From IMG/VR virus record IMGVR_UViG_3300032093_000399, positions 1-36,750 of that record: 36,750 nt of DNA; one strand, 5' to 3'. Positions 30,990-36,750 of the stretch are shown one piece after another. Made by a program: the position numbers and the translations under genes. A model generated the notes under the pieces. That model did no database searches and was not told the origin of the DNA. It saw only the letters and a program-made list of their open reading frames with translations. The DNA comes from a virus. The stretch's first letter is position 1; each line of letters begins with the position of its first letter.

Positions 30990-31313
30990 ATGAGCATCAT
31001 TGATACCTTCCGAAACCTTGAGCGGCATGGGTTCGTTCGCCTTCGCGCTGAGCCTGAGCGGGAGAGCTACTTCGATGTCTTTGGCAATCCTGAGACGCCG
31101 GAGGAGCGACAGGAAATCATCGACCAGATAAACCTGCATGGCTGCTGGTGTGTCTTCTCTGAGTTCAGGGGCGACGATGGGCGCTGGCATCATGCCGACT
31201 CGATCGGGATGTGTGCTGGCTACCAGAACGTGCTGGACCCAGAGGAGAACGATTACGTGTGCGACCTCATGGCCTCGGCTGTGAATGCACTGGAAATGCA
31301 GATGTGCATCTGA
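30990..31313 (+). CDS. Hypothetical phage protein
   Basis: A 107-residue protein, MSIIDTFRNLERHGFVRLRA..., with a YFDVFGNPETPEERQEIIDQ segment, CWCVFSEFRGDDGRW and a C-terminal DLMASAVNALEMQMCI helix. Trp/Cys/His are frequent in the middle. No known family. The start lies one base after the upstream stop, and GGAGG about 10 bases upstream supports it. Confidence 0.78.
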   Translation: MSIIDTFRNLERHGFVRLRAEPERESYFDVFGNPETPEERQEIIDQINLHGCWCVFSEFRGDDGRWHHADSIGMCAGYQNVLDPEENDYVCDLMASAVNALEMQMCI

Positions 31314-31378
31314 CTTATCCGGCGGTGGCTGGCGTGACAGGCGAGCCACCTGCGGATCAGTTGATCCAGAGAAAAACT
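31314..31378 (+). promoter_or_regulatory. Hairpin plus palindrome leader 3 ending in AACT before ATG
   Basis: Stem GGTGGCT (31324-31330) with AGCCACC (31344-31350), then GGATCAGTTGATCC (31354-31367, one base off the leader 2 palindrome), then AGAGAAAAACT and the ATG at 31379. TGCGGATCAG[C/T]TGATCCA is shared by both leaders. Confidence 0.6.
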
Positions 31379-31831
31379 ATGAGACCCCCCGCCGAATTCA
31401 AAATTATGCGAGTCCGCGATTGCGGAACCAGTGAGCCCGTCATAGGTGACTGCCCTCCGAAGGTGTCAGCGTACTGGAAGGAGCACGTCGCCACGGCTCC
31501 GTGGTTCTCGCCGGATCAGGAGTCATTCGTGACGATCATGCTGAACACACGCTGTAGGATCACTGGCCATACGCTGGTTGCAATCGGGACCTTGGATCAA
31601 GTCGTGGTCCATCCCAGAGAAGTGTTTCGGGCCGCGATTGTCGCGTGCGCTCACTCGGTTGTCATTGTCCACAATCATCCCAGCGGAGATCCGAATCCTT
31701 CGGAGGCCGACATCCGGATTACCAAGGAACTGATTGCGGGCGGGAAGCTTCTGCGAGTTGACGTGCGCGACCACATCATCATCGGTGCGGAGAGGAACGT
31801 GTCGCTTCGGGAGTTGGGATATTCCTTCTGA
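31379..31831 (+). CDS. RadC/JAB-domain protein
   Basis: A 150-residue protein from ATG 31379 (MRPPAEFKIMRVRD). The JAB/MPN metal-binding core is visible: Glu48 before SFVTIMLNTR, then HNHPSGD (98-104), followed by PNPSEADIRITKELIAGGKL and DHIIIGAERNVSLRELGY. This matches the RadC (DUF2466) family C-terminal domain; the helix-hairpin-helix N-terminal part of bacterial RadC is absent. JAB proteins are zinc hydrolases elsewhere, but the role of RadC-type proteins is not settled, and copies in mobile elements are common. It lies alone in its module after leader 3. Confidence 0.9.
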   Translation: MRPPAEFKIMRVRDCGTSEPVIGDCPPKVSAYWKEHVATAPWFSPDQESFVTIMLNTRCRITGHTLVAIGTLDQVVVHPREVFRAAIVACAHSVVIVHNHPSGDPNPSEADIRITKELIAGGKLLRVDVRDHIIIGAERNVSLRELGYSF

Positions 31832-31898
31832 TCAGAGCACGGCCGCCCCCCTTGCGGGGGCTGCCTTCTCTGGCCAGAAGCGCCGGAATCCAAAAACT
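31832..31898 (+). promoter_or_regulatory. Hairpin leader 4 ending in AACT before ATG
   Basis: Stem GCCCCC (31845-31850) with GGGGGC (31856-31861), extended by GGC/GCC, spans 31841-31865. A TGGCCA palindrome follows, then CCAAAAACT and the ATG at 31899. There is no T-run after the hairpin. Confidence 0.5.
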
Positions 31899-32159
31899 AT
31901 GATACCCATACATTCCCCTGCACCGTGGTCGATTGAGTTCGACCGCATCAAAGACGCGACTGGCAAGCAGGTCGCGCAGATTACGCCCCGCCTAACTGGC
32001 GAGCAGAACCACAGGCTCATTGCAGCGGCGCCGGAGTTGCTGGCGGCGTTGGAAGGCGCCCTTGTCGCTGTCCGATACCTCGACGATCACGAAGGCGCCG
32101 AGGAGCTTATGAATCAGGTCTGCGATGCACTGATCAAGGCCAAGGGAGGTGTGCGATGA
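31899..32159 (+). CDS. Conserved phage protein (LIAAAPELLAAL type)
   Basis: An 86-residue protein from ATG 31899 (MIPIHSPAPWSIEFDRIKDA). It contains the characteristic NHRLIAAAPELLAALEGA segment, then helical RYLDDHEGAEELMNQVCDA. Proteins with N.RLIAAAPELL.AL are abundant in phages, without established function. The start follows leader 4. The stop overlaps the next gene as ATGA, with AAGGGAGG upstream. Confidence 0.82.
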   Translation: MIPIHSPAPWSIEFDRIKDATGKQVAQITPRLTGEQNHRLIAAAPELLAALEGALVAVRYLDDHEGAEELMNQVCDALIKAKGGVR

Positions 32160-32431
32160 CCCCCAGCGCATACGATGCAGCGTTCGCAGCGGCTGGTCTG
32201 GCGAATCGAGTCGAAGGAGCCAGCGTGAACACGATGACCAGAATCTCGCTGGCTGCACTGACTGTGGCTGAGTTGGAGGCTGAGAACGCTATTCCGGAGG
32301 GATGCTACGACGACCTACTGGATCTGGTGGGTAAGCGCCTGAGTGATTCACGCTGGCCGATTCCGGGAATCAAGATCAGTGCGGCCGTCCGAGCCGTGCT
32401 GGTGAACATGAAGGAGGTGTCACGTGCGTGA
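32156..32431 (+). CDS. Hypothetical phage protein
   Basis: A 91-residue protein, MTPSAYDAAFAAAGLANRVE..., starting in an ATGA overlap with AAGGGAGG upstream. The Ala-rich N-terminal helix leads to LTVAELEAENAIPEGCYDDL and then LVGKRLSDSRWPIPGIKISA. No known family. An 8-base overlap joins it to the next gene, whose GTG has AAGGAGG upstream. Confidence 0.75.
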   Translation: MTPSAYDAAFAAAGLANRVEGASVNTMTRISLAALTVAELEAENAIPEGCYDDLLDLVGKRLSDSRWPIPGIKISAAVRAVLVNMKEVSRA

Positions 32432-32663
32432 CCTCACGATCGAACACGGCCGGGGCATGACGTATTCCAGTGAACGCTGGACCGTCTACGAGCACGGCGT
32501 CTACGACAGGGACAGCGTGTTGTCTGGCCAGAGCCGACGCATCTGGTTGGATGACTTCGATACGCTGGAGGAGGCTGTCATTGCCTATCCAGATGCGGTG
32601 GTGTGCGCTGGCTCGACGTATCGTCCGCCGTACCTGAATCACCTGCCGGAGGATGGCGAATGA
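32424..32663 (+). CDS. Conserved phage protein (YPDAVV..STYRPPYL type)
   Basis: A 79-residue protein from GTG 32424 (MRDLTIEHGRGMTYSSERW). It carries GQSRRIWLDDFDTLEEAVIA and YPDAVVCAGSTYRPPYLNHL, ending PEDGE. I recognise this pattern as a small phage protein of unknown function; the aromatic/proline-rich end is the most conserved part. AAGGAGG lies 5-6 bases upstream of the GTG. It overlaps the next gene as ATGA. Confidence 0.8.
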   Translation: MRDLTIEHGRGMTYSSERWTVYEHGVYDRDSVLSGQSRRIWLDDFDTLEEAVIAYPDAVVCAGSTYRPPYLNHLPEDGE

Positions 32664-33127
32664 GGAAGATCAAAGGTATTTTCGTGGATCCGTTTCAACG
32701 GGTGAACACGATGGTTGAAACCTCGAAGGACATCCGAGAAATCCAAAAACTACTTAACGTGGAGTTATTGGAGGTCTTCAATCCCAGTCGCGTTGGAGGG
32801 CCGGACATCGAACTGTGGATGGATGAGATGGGTCAGCTGCGCGAAAACCCGGGCTGGTGGTTTGGTTCTTGGAACCAGCTGTTTGCTGGCCGGTGTTTCA
32901 TCTGTAAACCCGGTCTGAAGACACTTCCGAAATCGCAAGCCTACGATCTGGTTTGCTGGATCCGGCCGAACATGACCGAGTCTTGTGCGCAGATTGCACA
33001 TCTCAATCGCGCTCGGGTCATATCTGGGATCAAGGAGTTTCAGGACTGGAAGCGCGACGTCAACGATTGCAAGGCTATGCTGTCCATGCTTTCTCTTGCC
33101 GTTGAGCCAGCGGCGCTGCTACCGTAA
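32660..33127 (+). CDS. DUF3846-like phage protein
   Basis: A 155-residue protein from ATG 32660 (MRKIKGIFVDPFQRVNTMVE). The N-terminal half, KDIREIQKLLNVELLEVF then DIELWMDEMGQLRENPGWWF, resembles the DUF3846 type of phage protein (a short beta sheet with a signature W.DE.G). The C-terminal ~55 residues are helical and not obviously related. The function of the group is unknown. Its start is in an ATGA overlap; the transglycosylase gene starts 7 bases after its stop. Confidence 0.7.
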   Translation: MRKIKGIFVDPFQRVNTMVETSKDIREIQKLLNVELLEVFNPSRVGGPDIELWMDEMGQLRENPGWWFGSWNQLFAGRCFICKPGLKTLPKSQAYDLVCWIRPNMTESCAQIAHLNRARVISGIKEFQDWKRDVNDCKAMLSMLSLAVEPAALLP

Positions 33128-33134
33128 GCGGATT

Positions 33135-33464
33135 ATGAAAGCCGAACTATTGGCAGCATTGATAGCGGTCGAGTCAGGCGGGAACGATCTGGCTCGCGGC
33201 CGTCATGGCGAACTCGGTGCTCTACAGGTGCGCCGCTGTGTCGTGACGGACGTGAACCGGATTGCGGGTAAGTCATACCGCTGGTCCGAGATGACCAACC
33301 GAGTCGTCGCTACGAAGGTGGCTGACATTTACCTGACCCACTGGTCGAAGCGCATCGGCCGACCGGCGACCGACCGGGACCTCGCACTGATCTGGCATCA
33401 TGGGCCGAACGGATGGAAGCGATCGGGCGGGGCGTATTGGAAGCGGGTGTCGGCAGCGAAATGA
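33135..33464 (+). CDS. Small lytic transglycosylase / lysozyme-like endolysin
   Basis: A 109-residue protein from ATG 33135 (MKAELLAALIAVESGGND). The catalytic glutamate is Glu13 in AVESGGN, followed by GELGALQVRR and later YLTHWSKRIGR and ALIWHHGPNGWKRSGGAYWK. This order matches SLT/lysozyme-type peptidoglycan lyases: E-S-G-G, then G-x-x-G-L-x-Q, then the final aromatic/Gly region. No signal peptide is seen, so it would need a holin or act as a virion-associated enzyme. It is about 14 kb from the holin-like gene, an unusual split. The longer frame from 32985 is rejected because it overlaps the neighbour. Confidence 0.85.
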   Translation: MKAELLAALIAVESGGNDLARGRHGELGALQVRRCVVTDVNRIAGKSYRWSEMTNRVVATKVADIYLTHWSKRIGRPATDRDLALIWHHGPNGWKRSGGAYWKRVSAAK

Positions 33465-33526
33465 CACGGAGCACGGTGGCCGGCGTGTCCGACCACCCTC
33501 TCCGCGCCAGTAACGCGGGAATAGTT
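33465..33526 (+). promoter_or_regulatory. Hairpin leader 5
   Basis: A short stem GGTGG (33475-33479) with CCACC (33493-33497), then an AT-rich spacer and AATAGTT before the ATG at 33527. It is similar in plan to leaders 1-4 but the AACT just before the start is not exact. Confidence 0.35.
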
Positions 33527-33826
33527 ATGGAAAACGAAACACCAGTTCAACCTACCGAGGTGCAGATTGCAGCCTCGAAGCTCGGCCGACGCGGCCGTGG
33601 CAAACCGAAGACCATCACTGACGAAGATCGCCAGCGGCGTTCCGACCAGATGAAAGAAATCAACGAGAAGCGCCGCACCGTGAGAGTGCAGGGCGTGGTC
33701 GTGAATTCGCCGGGCGGTAACACGCAGGTGAACCAGATCGTGAAGACGATCGAACCCGTGACTGACCCCCGAGTCGTCGCCGCTGTCGGCCGCACCGTGC
33801 GGTCTCAAGGGAGGATCGTGCAATGA
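33527..33826 (+). CDS. Hypothetical basic protein
   Basis: A 99-residue protein from ATG 33527 (MENETPVQPTEVQIAASKLG). It has a very basic RRGRGKPKTITDEDRQRRSD segment and QMKEINEKRRTVRVQGVVVN, then IEPVTDPRVVAAVGRTVR. It is rich in Lys/Arg and may bind nucleic acid. No known family. A strong AAGGGAGG precedes the ATGA overlap with the next gene. Confidence 0.7.
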   Translation: MENETPVQPTEVQIAASKLGRRGRGKPKTITDEDRQRRSDQMKEINEKRRTVRVQGVVVNSPGGNTQVNQIVKTIEPVTDPRVVAAVGRTVRSQGRIVQ

Positions 33827-34011
33827 ATCGCAAAGTTACCATCGTGATTGAGGACGCTGAAGGTGGATTCAGCCTGTTAATTAACTCAGAACCGCCGCTG
33901 CCCACCGATGGCACCGTGCCTGAGCCGTCTGCCGCGTTGATCGCCGGCATGGTGGCTCGGCGTGCGATCGAGGAGTTGGTGCAATCGCAAAAGCCCAATG
34001 ACCAAGAGTGA
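33823..34011 (+). CDS. Hypothetical small protein
   Basis: A 62-residue protein, MNRKVTIVIEDAEGGFSLLI..., with a short beta hairpin (KVTIVIEDAEGGFSLLIN), a Pro/Glu-rich loop and a C-terminal helix MVARRAIEELVQSQK. ATGA overlap at its start. Overlaps the IHF-like gene by 14 bases. No known family. Confidence 0.72.
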   Translation: MNRKVTIVIEDAEGGFSLLINSEPPLPTDGTVPEPSAALIAGMVARRAIEELVQSQKPNDQE

Positions 34012-34300
34012 CCTGATTCATACGCTAGCCGAGGAGTGCGGTCTGCTGGTGCCTCATGCCCGGCAGATTGTCGATCGGATGTTCGACCTGATGATGGACG
34101 CGACCTTGGCAGGTGGGTTTGAAGTCAGGGGGTTCGGCGTGATGGAAACCCGAATGACCAAGCCGATGATCGGACGGAACCCGCTGATCCCGGATGTCGA
34201 GATCGTGATTCCGCCCCGGCCGAAGGTCGTGTTCCGGCCGTCGAAAGAGTTCCGCGACCGGGCGATCAAAACACTTGCGGTTGGGGGTCGTAAGAAGTAG
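33998..34300 (+). CDS. IHF/HU-family DNA-bending protein
   Basis: A 100-residue protein from ATG 33998 (MTKSDLIHTLAEECGLLVPH). It has the HU/IHF plan: two N-terminal helices (IHTLAEECGLLVPHARQIVD), GFEVRGFGVMETR, the beta arm with GRNPLIPDVEIVIPPRPK, and C-terminal VVFRPSKEFRDRAIK. The GRNP motif is the DNA-contacting arm of the family. It should bend DNA at origins, promoters or during packaging. It is the last gene before the terminator. Confidence 0.92.
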   Translation: MTKSDLIHTLAEECGLLVPHARQIVDRMFDLMMDATLAGGFEVRGFGVMETRMTKPMIGRNPLIPDVEIVIPPRPKVVFRPSKEFRDRAIKTLAVGGRKK

Positions 34301-34337
34301 GATACCACCGCTTGTAGTGCTGTTCATAGTTGTCTAG

Positions 34338-34370
34338 CCCCCTAGGATTGAGAGGTCCTAGGGGGTTTTT
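34338..34370 (+). terminator. Rho-independent terminator of the accessory transcript
   Basis: A 10-bp perfect stem CCCCCTAGGA (34338-34347) / TCCTAGGGGG (34356-34365) with an 8-base loop and five T. It lies about 40 bases after the IHF-like stop and separates the plus-strand from the convergent minus-strand genes. Confidence 0.9.
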
Positions 34371-34467
34371 ATTGGGGCTCCCTCCCCCGGCGTCCAACCG
34401 AGAGAGGGATAGGCCGATACCAAGCCGATGGATGGGAAAAACTAAGAAACCATCCCGACCACGTCGG

Positions 34468-34677
34468 TTACCCGAAGGTGGCTGATAGGACGCCTGGAAT
34501 CCTGCGGAGGTTTGCCAGGAGCGCGTCAGAATTCTGCGAGTTGGCCACGCAGATGCCAATGAGATCCTTGCGAGCGCGCTCGCTGAGATCCTTGGTGTCG
34601 ATCACGACAACCCGGTTACCGGAGAGATGAATCCGATGGGCGCCGGTGGATTGCTTGGATGATGCGCTGGTCTTCAC
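34468..34677 (-). CDS. Hypothetical small protein
   Basis: A 69-residue protein, MKTSASSKQSTGAHRIHLSG..., with VVVIDTKDLSERARKDLIGI and NSQNSDALLANLRRIPGVLS. It overlaps the upstream gene by 62 bases. A GTG at 34605 would give a 45-residue form and remove the overlap, so the start is uncertain. No known family. It lies last on this minus-strand transcript before the terminator region. Confidence 0.55.
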   Translation of the reverse strand: MKTSASSKQSTGAHRIHLSGNRVVVIDTKDLSERARKDLIGICVANSQNSDALLANLRRIPGVLSATFG

Positions 34678-34819
34678 GGGTCATGGCGAGGTAACGCTTC
34701 GATACCTGCTGACAGGTCCAGCATGGCTCGGGGTGACAACCACAGGCGATCCGGTCATGCAGCTGGTGGGCTATCGCTTTGAATTTTGAGAGTTCGTCGT
34801 TTGCGGCATTGGGTTCCAT
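34616..34819 (-). CDS. Hypothetical Cys-rich small protein
   Basis: A 67-residue protein from ATG 34819 (MEPNAANDELSKFKAIAHQL). It carries IACGCHPEPCWTCQQ, a four-cysteine cluster suited to a small zinc site, then LAMTREDQRIIQAIHRRP. It overlaps both neighbours by about 62-65 bases in other frames, a long overlap that makes one of the starts suspect. No known family. Confidence 0.55.
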   Translation of the reverse strand: MEPNAANDELSKFKAIAHQLHDRIACGCHPEPCWTCQQVSKRYLAMTREDQRIIQAIHRRPSDSSLR

Positions 34820-34997
34820 TGTTGTGACGGTAGCGTTGAATGGTTGCGTAAGAGACATTGAGGATATGTGCTAGCTCGACATCGGTCACGTGCGGTGGCG
34901 CGCCTTTGATTGCCATTTGCTTCTCGATGGGGATGCGTGGTCGGCCTGTAGGCTTGGTAAGGCCGAGGAGTTTTTTGATGCGGTGGATGAGGTTCAT
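34755..34997 (-). CDS. Helix-turn-helix DNA-binding protein
   Basis: An 80-residue protein, MNLIHRIKKLLGLTKPTGRP..., with a basic N-terminal region and a clear HTH, VTDVELAHILNVSYATIQRY, followed by a basic tail RHNNGTQCRKRRTLK. It resembles short phage transcriptional regulators. It starts in an ATGA overlap with the preceding gene. The most likely role is regulating the early region. Binding site unknown. Confidence 0.75.
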   Translation of the reverse strand: MNLIHRIKKLLGLTKPTGRPRIPIEKQMAIKGAPPHVTDVELAHILNVSYATIQRYRHNNGTQCRKRRTLKIQSDSPPAA

Positions 34998-35536
34998 TCG
35001 CAGCTGTAGATTTCGGTTGTGGTTTTAAGATTGGTCGGCCACTCGGGAGCGACGAAGGAGAGGTCGTGGAATAGGACTTTGTCCGTCGGCTGGATCGTGA
35101 GCCGGCCGTTGTCCAGCTGGATGAAGCAGAACTCCTTGGCCTGTTCGGGATACCGAGAGAAGCCGTCGTCGATGGGCGCGACGGTGAAGAGGTACTGGCC
35201 TTTGCGAAGCAGGCTACCAGCCTTCGCCTCGGCGGTGACGCCGCGCAGATAGGTGTACTCGATCGTCGAGAACTCCCGGCCGTAGCAGTCCCAGCGTTGA
35301 GCGTGCTCGATGCGCCAGTCAGGCTCTGGGTTCTCATGGAATGCTAGCGCGTGCGGTGGCACAGCCCGGTAGATCGCGCCGCATTCCAGCATGACCGTGC
35401 AGCCCCAGGCACGTCCAGGGATCGAGACCAAGCCGAACCAGACGCAGGGTTTGAACCCGTGCTCATTACTTATGAACGAGGCATCGACCCAGCAGTACTG
35501 GTGATGGGGCAGCTGGCCGGATTGGGAGTAGGTCAT
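34994..35536 (-). CDS. Hypothetical phage protein
   Basis: A 180-residue protein from ATG 35536 (MTYSQSGQLPHHQYCWVDAS). This start overlaps the upstream stop as ATGA; an upstream start at 35569 is not needed. The sequence is rich in aromatic and acidic residues: ECGAIYRAVPPHALAFHENP, then WRIEHAQRWDCYGREFSTIE and FCFIQLDNGRLTIQPTDKVL. It looks like a compact globular protein. I do not recognise its function. Confidence 0.8.
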   Translation of the reverse strand: MTYSQSGQLPHHQYCWVDASFISNEHGFKPCVWFGLVSIPGRAWGCTVMLECGAIYRAVPPHALAFHENPEPDWRIEHAQRWDCYGREFSTIEYTYLRGVTAEAKAGSLLRKGQYLFTVAPIDDGFSRYPEQAKEFCFIQLDNGRLTIQPTDKVLFHDLSFVAPEWPTNLKTTTEIYSCE

Positions 35537-35664
35537 TTTTTTGAGGTGTAAGCCACCGTGCGCCGGCACGCGATGCAGGTGACTTTGGATTTGTCGGCGG
35601 TGGTTCGGGCGCTAGCACGTCCGCAGGCGGCGCGCTTTGATAAGTGGTTGTAGTGGGTGGTCAT
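35533..35664 (-). CDS. Small basic Cys protein
   Basis: A 43-residue protein, MTTHYNHLSKRAACGRASAR..., with 4-base overlaps at both ends (ATGA). It holds one single Cys and a CIAC pair near the C-terminus (VTCIACRRTVAYTSKK). The basic charge and cysteines suggest a nucleic acid or zinc-binding peptide. No known family. Confidence 0.65.
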   Translation of the reverse strand: MTTHYNHLSKRAACGRASARTTADKSKVTCIACRRTVAYTSKK

Positions 35665-35858
35665 GCTGGTTGAATGATGAAATCAAAGTTGCTGCGCCAC
35701 GTTTCGCCCAACCTGTTGTAGGTATCGGCCTTGATCTTCCAGGTGCGAGGGTCACGGGTGGCGCCGGTGTGGCGGCACCGGATCCTGACGTTGATGTCCT
35801 GGATGGCGATGTTTCGCAGACGGTGGTCCGGTGGGAGTTCGTGGAGTTTGGTGATCAT
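35661..35858 (-). CDS. Hypothetical small basic protein
   Basis: A 65-residue protein, MITKLHELPPDHRLRNIAIQ..., with DINVRIRCRHTGATRDPRTW and NRLGETWRSNFDFIIQPA. Arg is abundant. It starts and stops in ATGA overlaps, so it is translated in step with its neighbours. No known family. Confidence 0.72.
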   Translation of the reverse strand: MITKLHELPPDHRLRNIAIQDINVRIRCRHTGATRDPRTWKIKADTYNRLGETWRSNFDFIIQPA

Positions 35859-36154
35859 GGCTTATTGCTTAGCGCCCATGCTTTTGCCATGCATCCAGTT
35901 CTTGTCGGTCGCTTCGATGTCGAAACTATTGCGCCGGCTAACTTCAATTCAGAAAATCTCGCGCTGCAGGTTTGATGATTCATTCCAAGAGCCGTTTCCG
36001 CTTCATCACAAGTGGCATCAGGCACTGTGGTAAGGTAAGCAACTATTCTTGCTTTATCCCTGCTTTTATCTGTAACCAAGTTTGCTTCCTTAGAGCATTC
36101 GTCACCTCCATGGTTACGTTCGCAAATATCAAATAGTTCAGGTTGATCATTCAC
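35855..36154 (-). CDS. Winged-helix-like DNA-binding protein
   Basis: A 99-residue protein from GTG 36154 (MNDQPELFDICERNHGGDEC). The start overlaps the upstream stop as GTGA with AAGGAGG just before it; the 36181 start would lie inside that gene. The C-terminal half has ARIVAYLTTVPDATCDEAET, then ALGMNHQTCSARFSELKLAG and AIVSTSKRPTRTG. The recognition-type helix HQTCSARFSEL followed by a beta wing resembles the winged-helix fold seen in phage regulators. Target unknown. Confidence 0.75.
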   Translation of the reverse strand: MNDQPELFDICERNHGGDECSKEANLVTDKSRDKARIVAYLTTVPDATCDEAETALGMNHQTCSARFSELKLAGAIVSTSKRPTRTGCMAKAWALSNKP

Positions 36155-36363
36155 AGCTTGGCCTCCTTGGCTTTGTTCCACTGTTTAATGGCTTCCGATT
36201 GAAGGAAACTGATGTCTCCCGTGTTTTTTGGGCAGAAATACCACAGCAACGCATTACCCGCCTCTTCCAACCGCTTAATGCGCTCAAGAAGTTCGGTCTT
36301 GTCCCGACTCAGATCGGAGATTGCTGTGCAATATGCGACGTGGGCATCTACTATGTGGCTCAC
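36151..36363 (-). CDS. Coiled-coil small protein, tandem paralogue 3
   Basis: A 70-residue protein from GTG 36363 (MSHIVDAHVAYCTAISDLSR). It has a helix ELLERIKRLEEAGNALLWYF and ends QWNKAKEAKL. The RIKRLEEAG.AL core and KAKEAKL end match the two preceding genes. The start overlaps the upstream stop as GTGA with AAGGAGG before it, and that same DNA encodes the upstream C-terminus. Function unknown. Confidence 0.78.
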   Translation of the reverse strand: MSHIVDAHVAYCTAISDLSRDKTELLERIKRLEEAGNALLWYFCPKNTGDISFLQSEAIKQWNKAKEAKL

Positions 36364-36596
36364 AGCTTGTCCTCCTTGGCTTTAGTCCAGTCGATGAAGG
36401 TGAATGGGTTGTGGTTGTAAGCGAGAGCGTCCCCCGCCTCCTCCAGCCGCTTGATGCGCTCCATGTAGTGCTTCCTGTCACCATCGTATTTGTCCCACAA
36501 AGCGCGGAGACGGTTTTCAAGTTCGGTGACGTATTCTTGTCGTTCTCTCAAAGAGTTTTGAAGAGTCTCGATTTCCTGAAGGTGAAAGTTGCTCAC
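36360..36596 (-). CDS. Coiled-coil small protein, tandem paralogue 2
   Basis: A 78-residue protein from GTG 36596 (MSNFHLQEIETLQNSLRERQ). A long helix EYVTELENRLRALWDKYDGD precedes MERIKRLEEAGDALAYNH, and the end is FIDWTKAKEDKL. Same family as its neighbours on both sides, with the N-terminal coil longer than in paralogue 3. GTGA overlap and embedded AAGGAGG as above. Confidence 0.78.
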   Translation of the reverse strand: MSNFHLQEIETLQNSLRERQEYVTELENRLRALWDKYDGDRKHYMERIKRLEEAGDALAYNHNPFTFIDWTKAKEDKL

Positions 36597-36750
36597 AGCT
36601 TGGCCTCCTTGGCTTGTAGTGCTGCTCTTGCTGCGATTATCACTGACTGCTCTTCAGGATTCCAGAATCCAGCGTCTCCGCTATCTGCCAGATGAACGAT
36701 CCATTTTACGGTTCCTTCAAGAGCCTCCTCCAGCCGCTTGATGCGGTCGT
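36593..36750 (-). CDS. Coiled-coil small protein, tandem paralogue 1 (5' end cut by window edge)
   Basis: The last 51 codons of a gene that enters from the right edge. The visible part begins DRIKRLEEALEGTVKWIVHL and ends QAKEAKL, the same core and end as paralogues 2 and 3. The N-terminus lies outside the window. Its final bases contain AAGGAGG, the ribosome-binding site of the next gene. Confidence 0.78.
   Translation of the reverse strand, partial: DRIKRLEEALEGTVKWIVHLADSGDAGFWNPEEQSVIIAARAALQAKEAKL

Noticed and set aside
34025-34327. Minus-strand frame starting with AACTATG
   Set aside because: It shares the AACT start context of the accessory leaders but is antisense to the IHF-like gene. 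The composition is that of a shadow.
34266-34559. Minus-strand frame spanning the terminator
   Set aside because: It would read through the strong terminator and overlap the IHF-like gene. No convincing domain.
1-36750. CRISPR array, integrase, insertion sequence or rRNA
   Set aside because: No regularly spaced repeats of CRISPR type, no tyrosine/serine recombinase or transposase motifs and no rRNA were seen in the window.

Overview
This window looks like most of a genome of a tailed double-stranded DNA phage, probably a podovirus. It is dense, with short gaps and many 4-base stop/start overlaps, and by eye fairly GC-rich. Recognisable parts include a large terminase, portal, scaffold-like protein, major capsid candidate, tail nozzle and adaptor candidates, a beta-helix tailspike, DNA-ejection-type proteins, a holin-like cassette, a small lytic transglycosylase, a TOPRIM/SF3 primase-helicase, an SF2 helicase, a VRR-NUC nuclease, SSB, an IHF/HU-like protein and a phage RadC/JAB protein. 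No integrase, CI-type repressor, RNA polymerase, rRNA, tRNA or CRISPR array was recognised. The host is not determined. Outer-membrane-type lipoprotein and holin features point to a Gram-negative bacterium. Verrucomicrobiota or a similar phylum is only a guess from the general flavour of the small hypothetical proteins. Both ends cut through genes.

Layout: (i) 1-11798, minus strand, virion genes read right to left: nozzle, tailspike, fibre, adaptor, cupin, two small internal-protein candidates, and a very large ejection-type protein carrying an N6-adenine methyltransferase fold that runs off the left edge. (ii) 11842-18448, plus strand, packaging and head assembly: TerL, SSB, two small proteins, portal, small protein, scaffold. 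It ends with a terminator buried in the convergent gene. (iii) 18445-24244, minus strand: RHH regulator, major capsid, small virion proteins, a fibre, two tandem paralogues, a holin-like lysis block. (iv) 24306-28932, plus strand replication block. (v) 28933-29423, a non-coding segment with six alternating copies of a decamer plus a 22-bp inverted repeat, a good candidate replication origin or packaging site. (vi) 29424-29780, minus, a possible small terminase-like protein. (vii) 29908-34300, plus strand, many small genes organised as modules, each opening with a hairpin leader and AACTATG, ending at a strong terminator. (viii) 34468-36750, minus strand, small overlapping regulatory-looking genes that begin with three tandem coiled-coil paralogues.

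Working together: block iv would unwind, prime and process DNA near the putative origin in v. SSB and the IHF-like protein would assist. Blocks i-iii build the capsid, package DNA, assemble the short tail and lyse the cell. The ejection protein with its methyltransferase could enter the host with the DNA and modify or protect it. Blocks vii and viii are accessory or early genes whose functions are mostly unknown. All product names come from reading motifs by eye; no database search was run.
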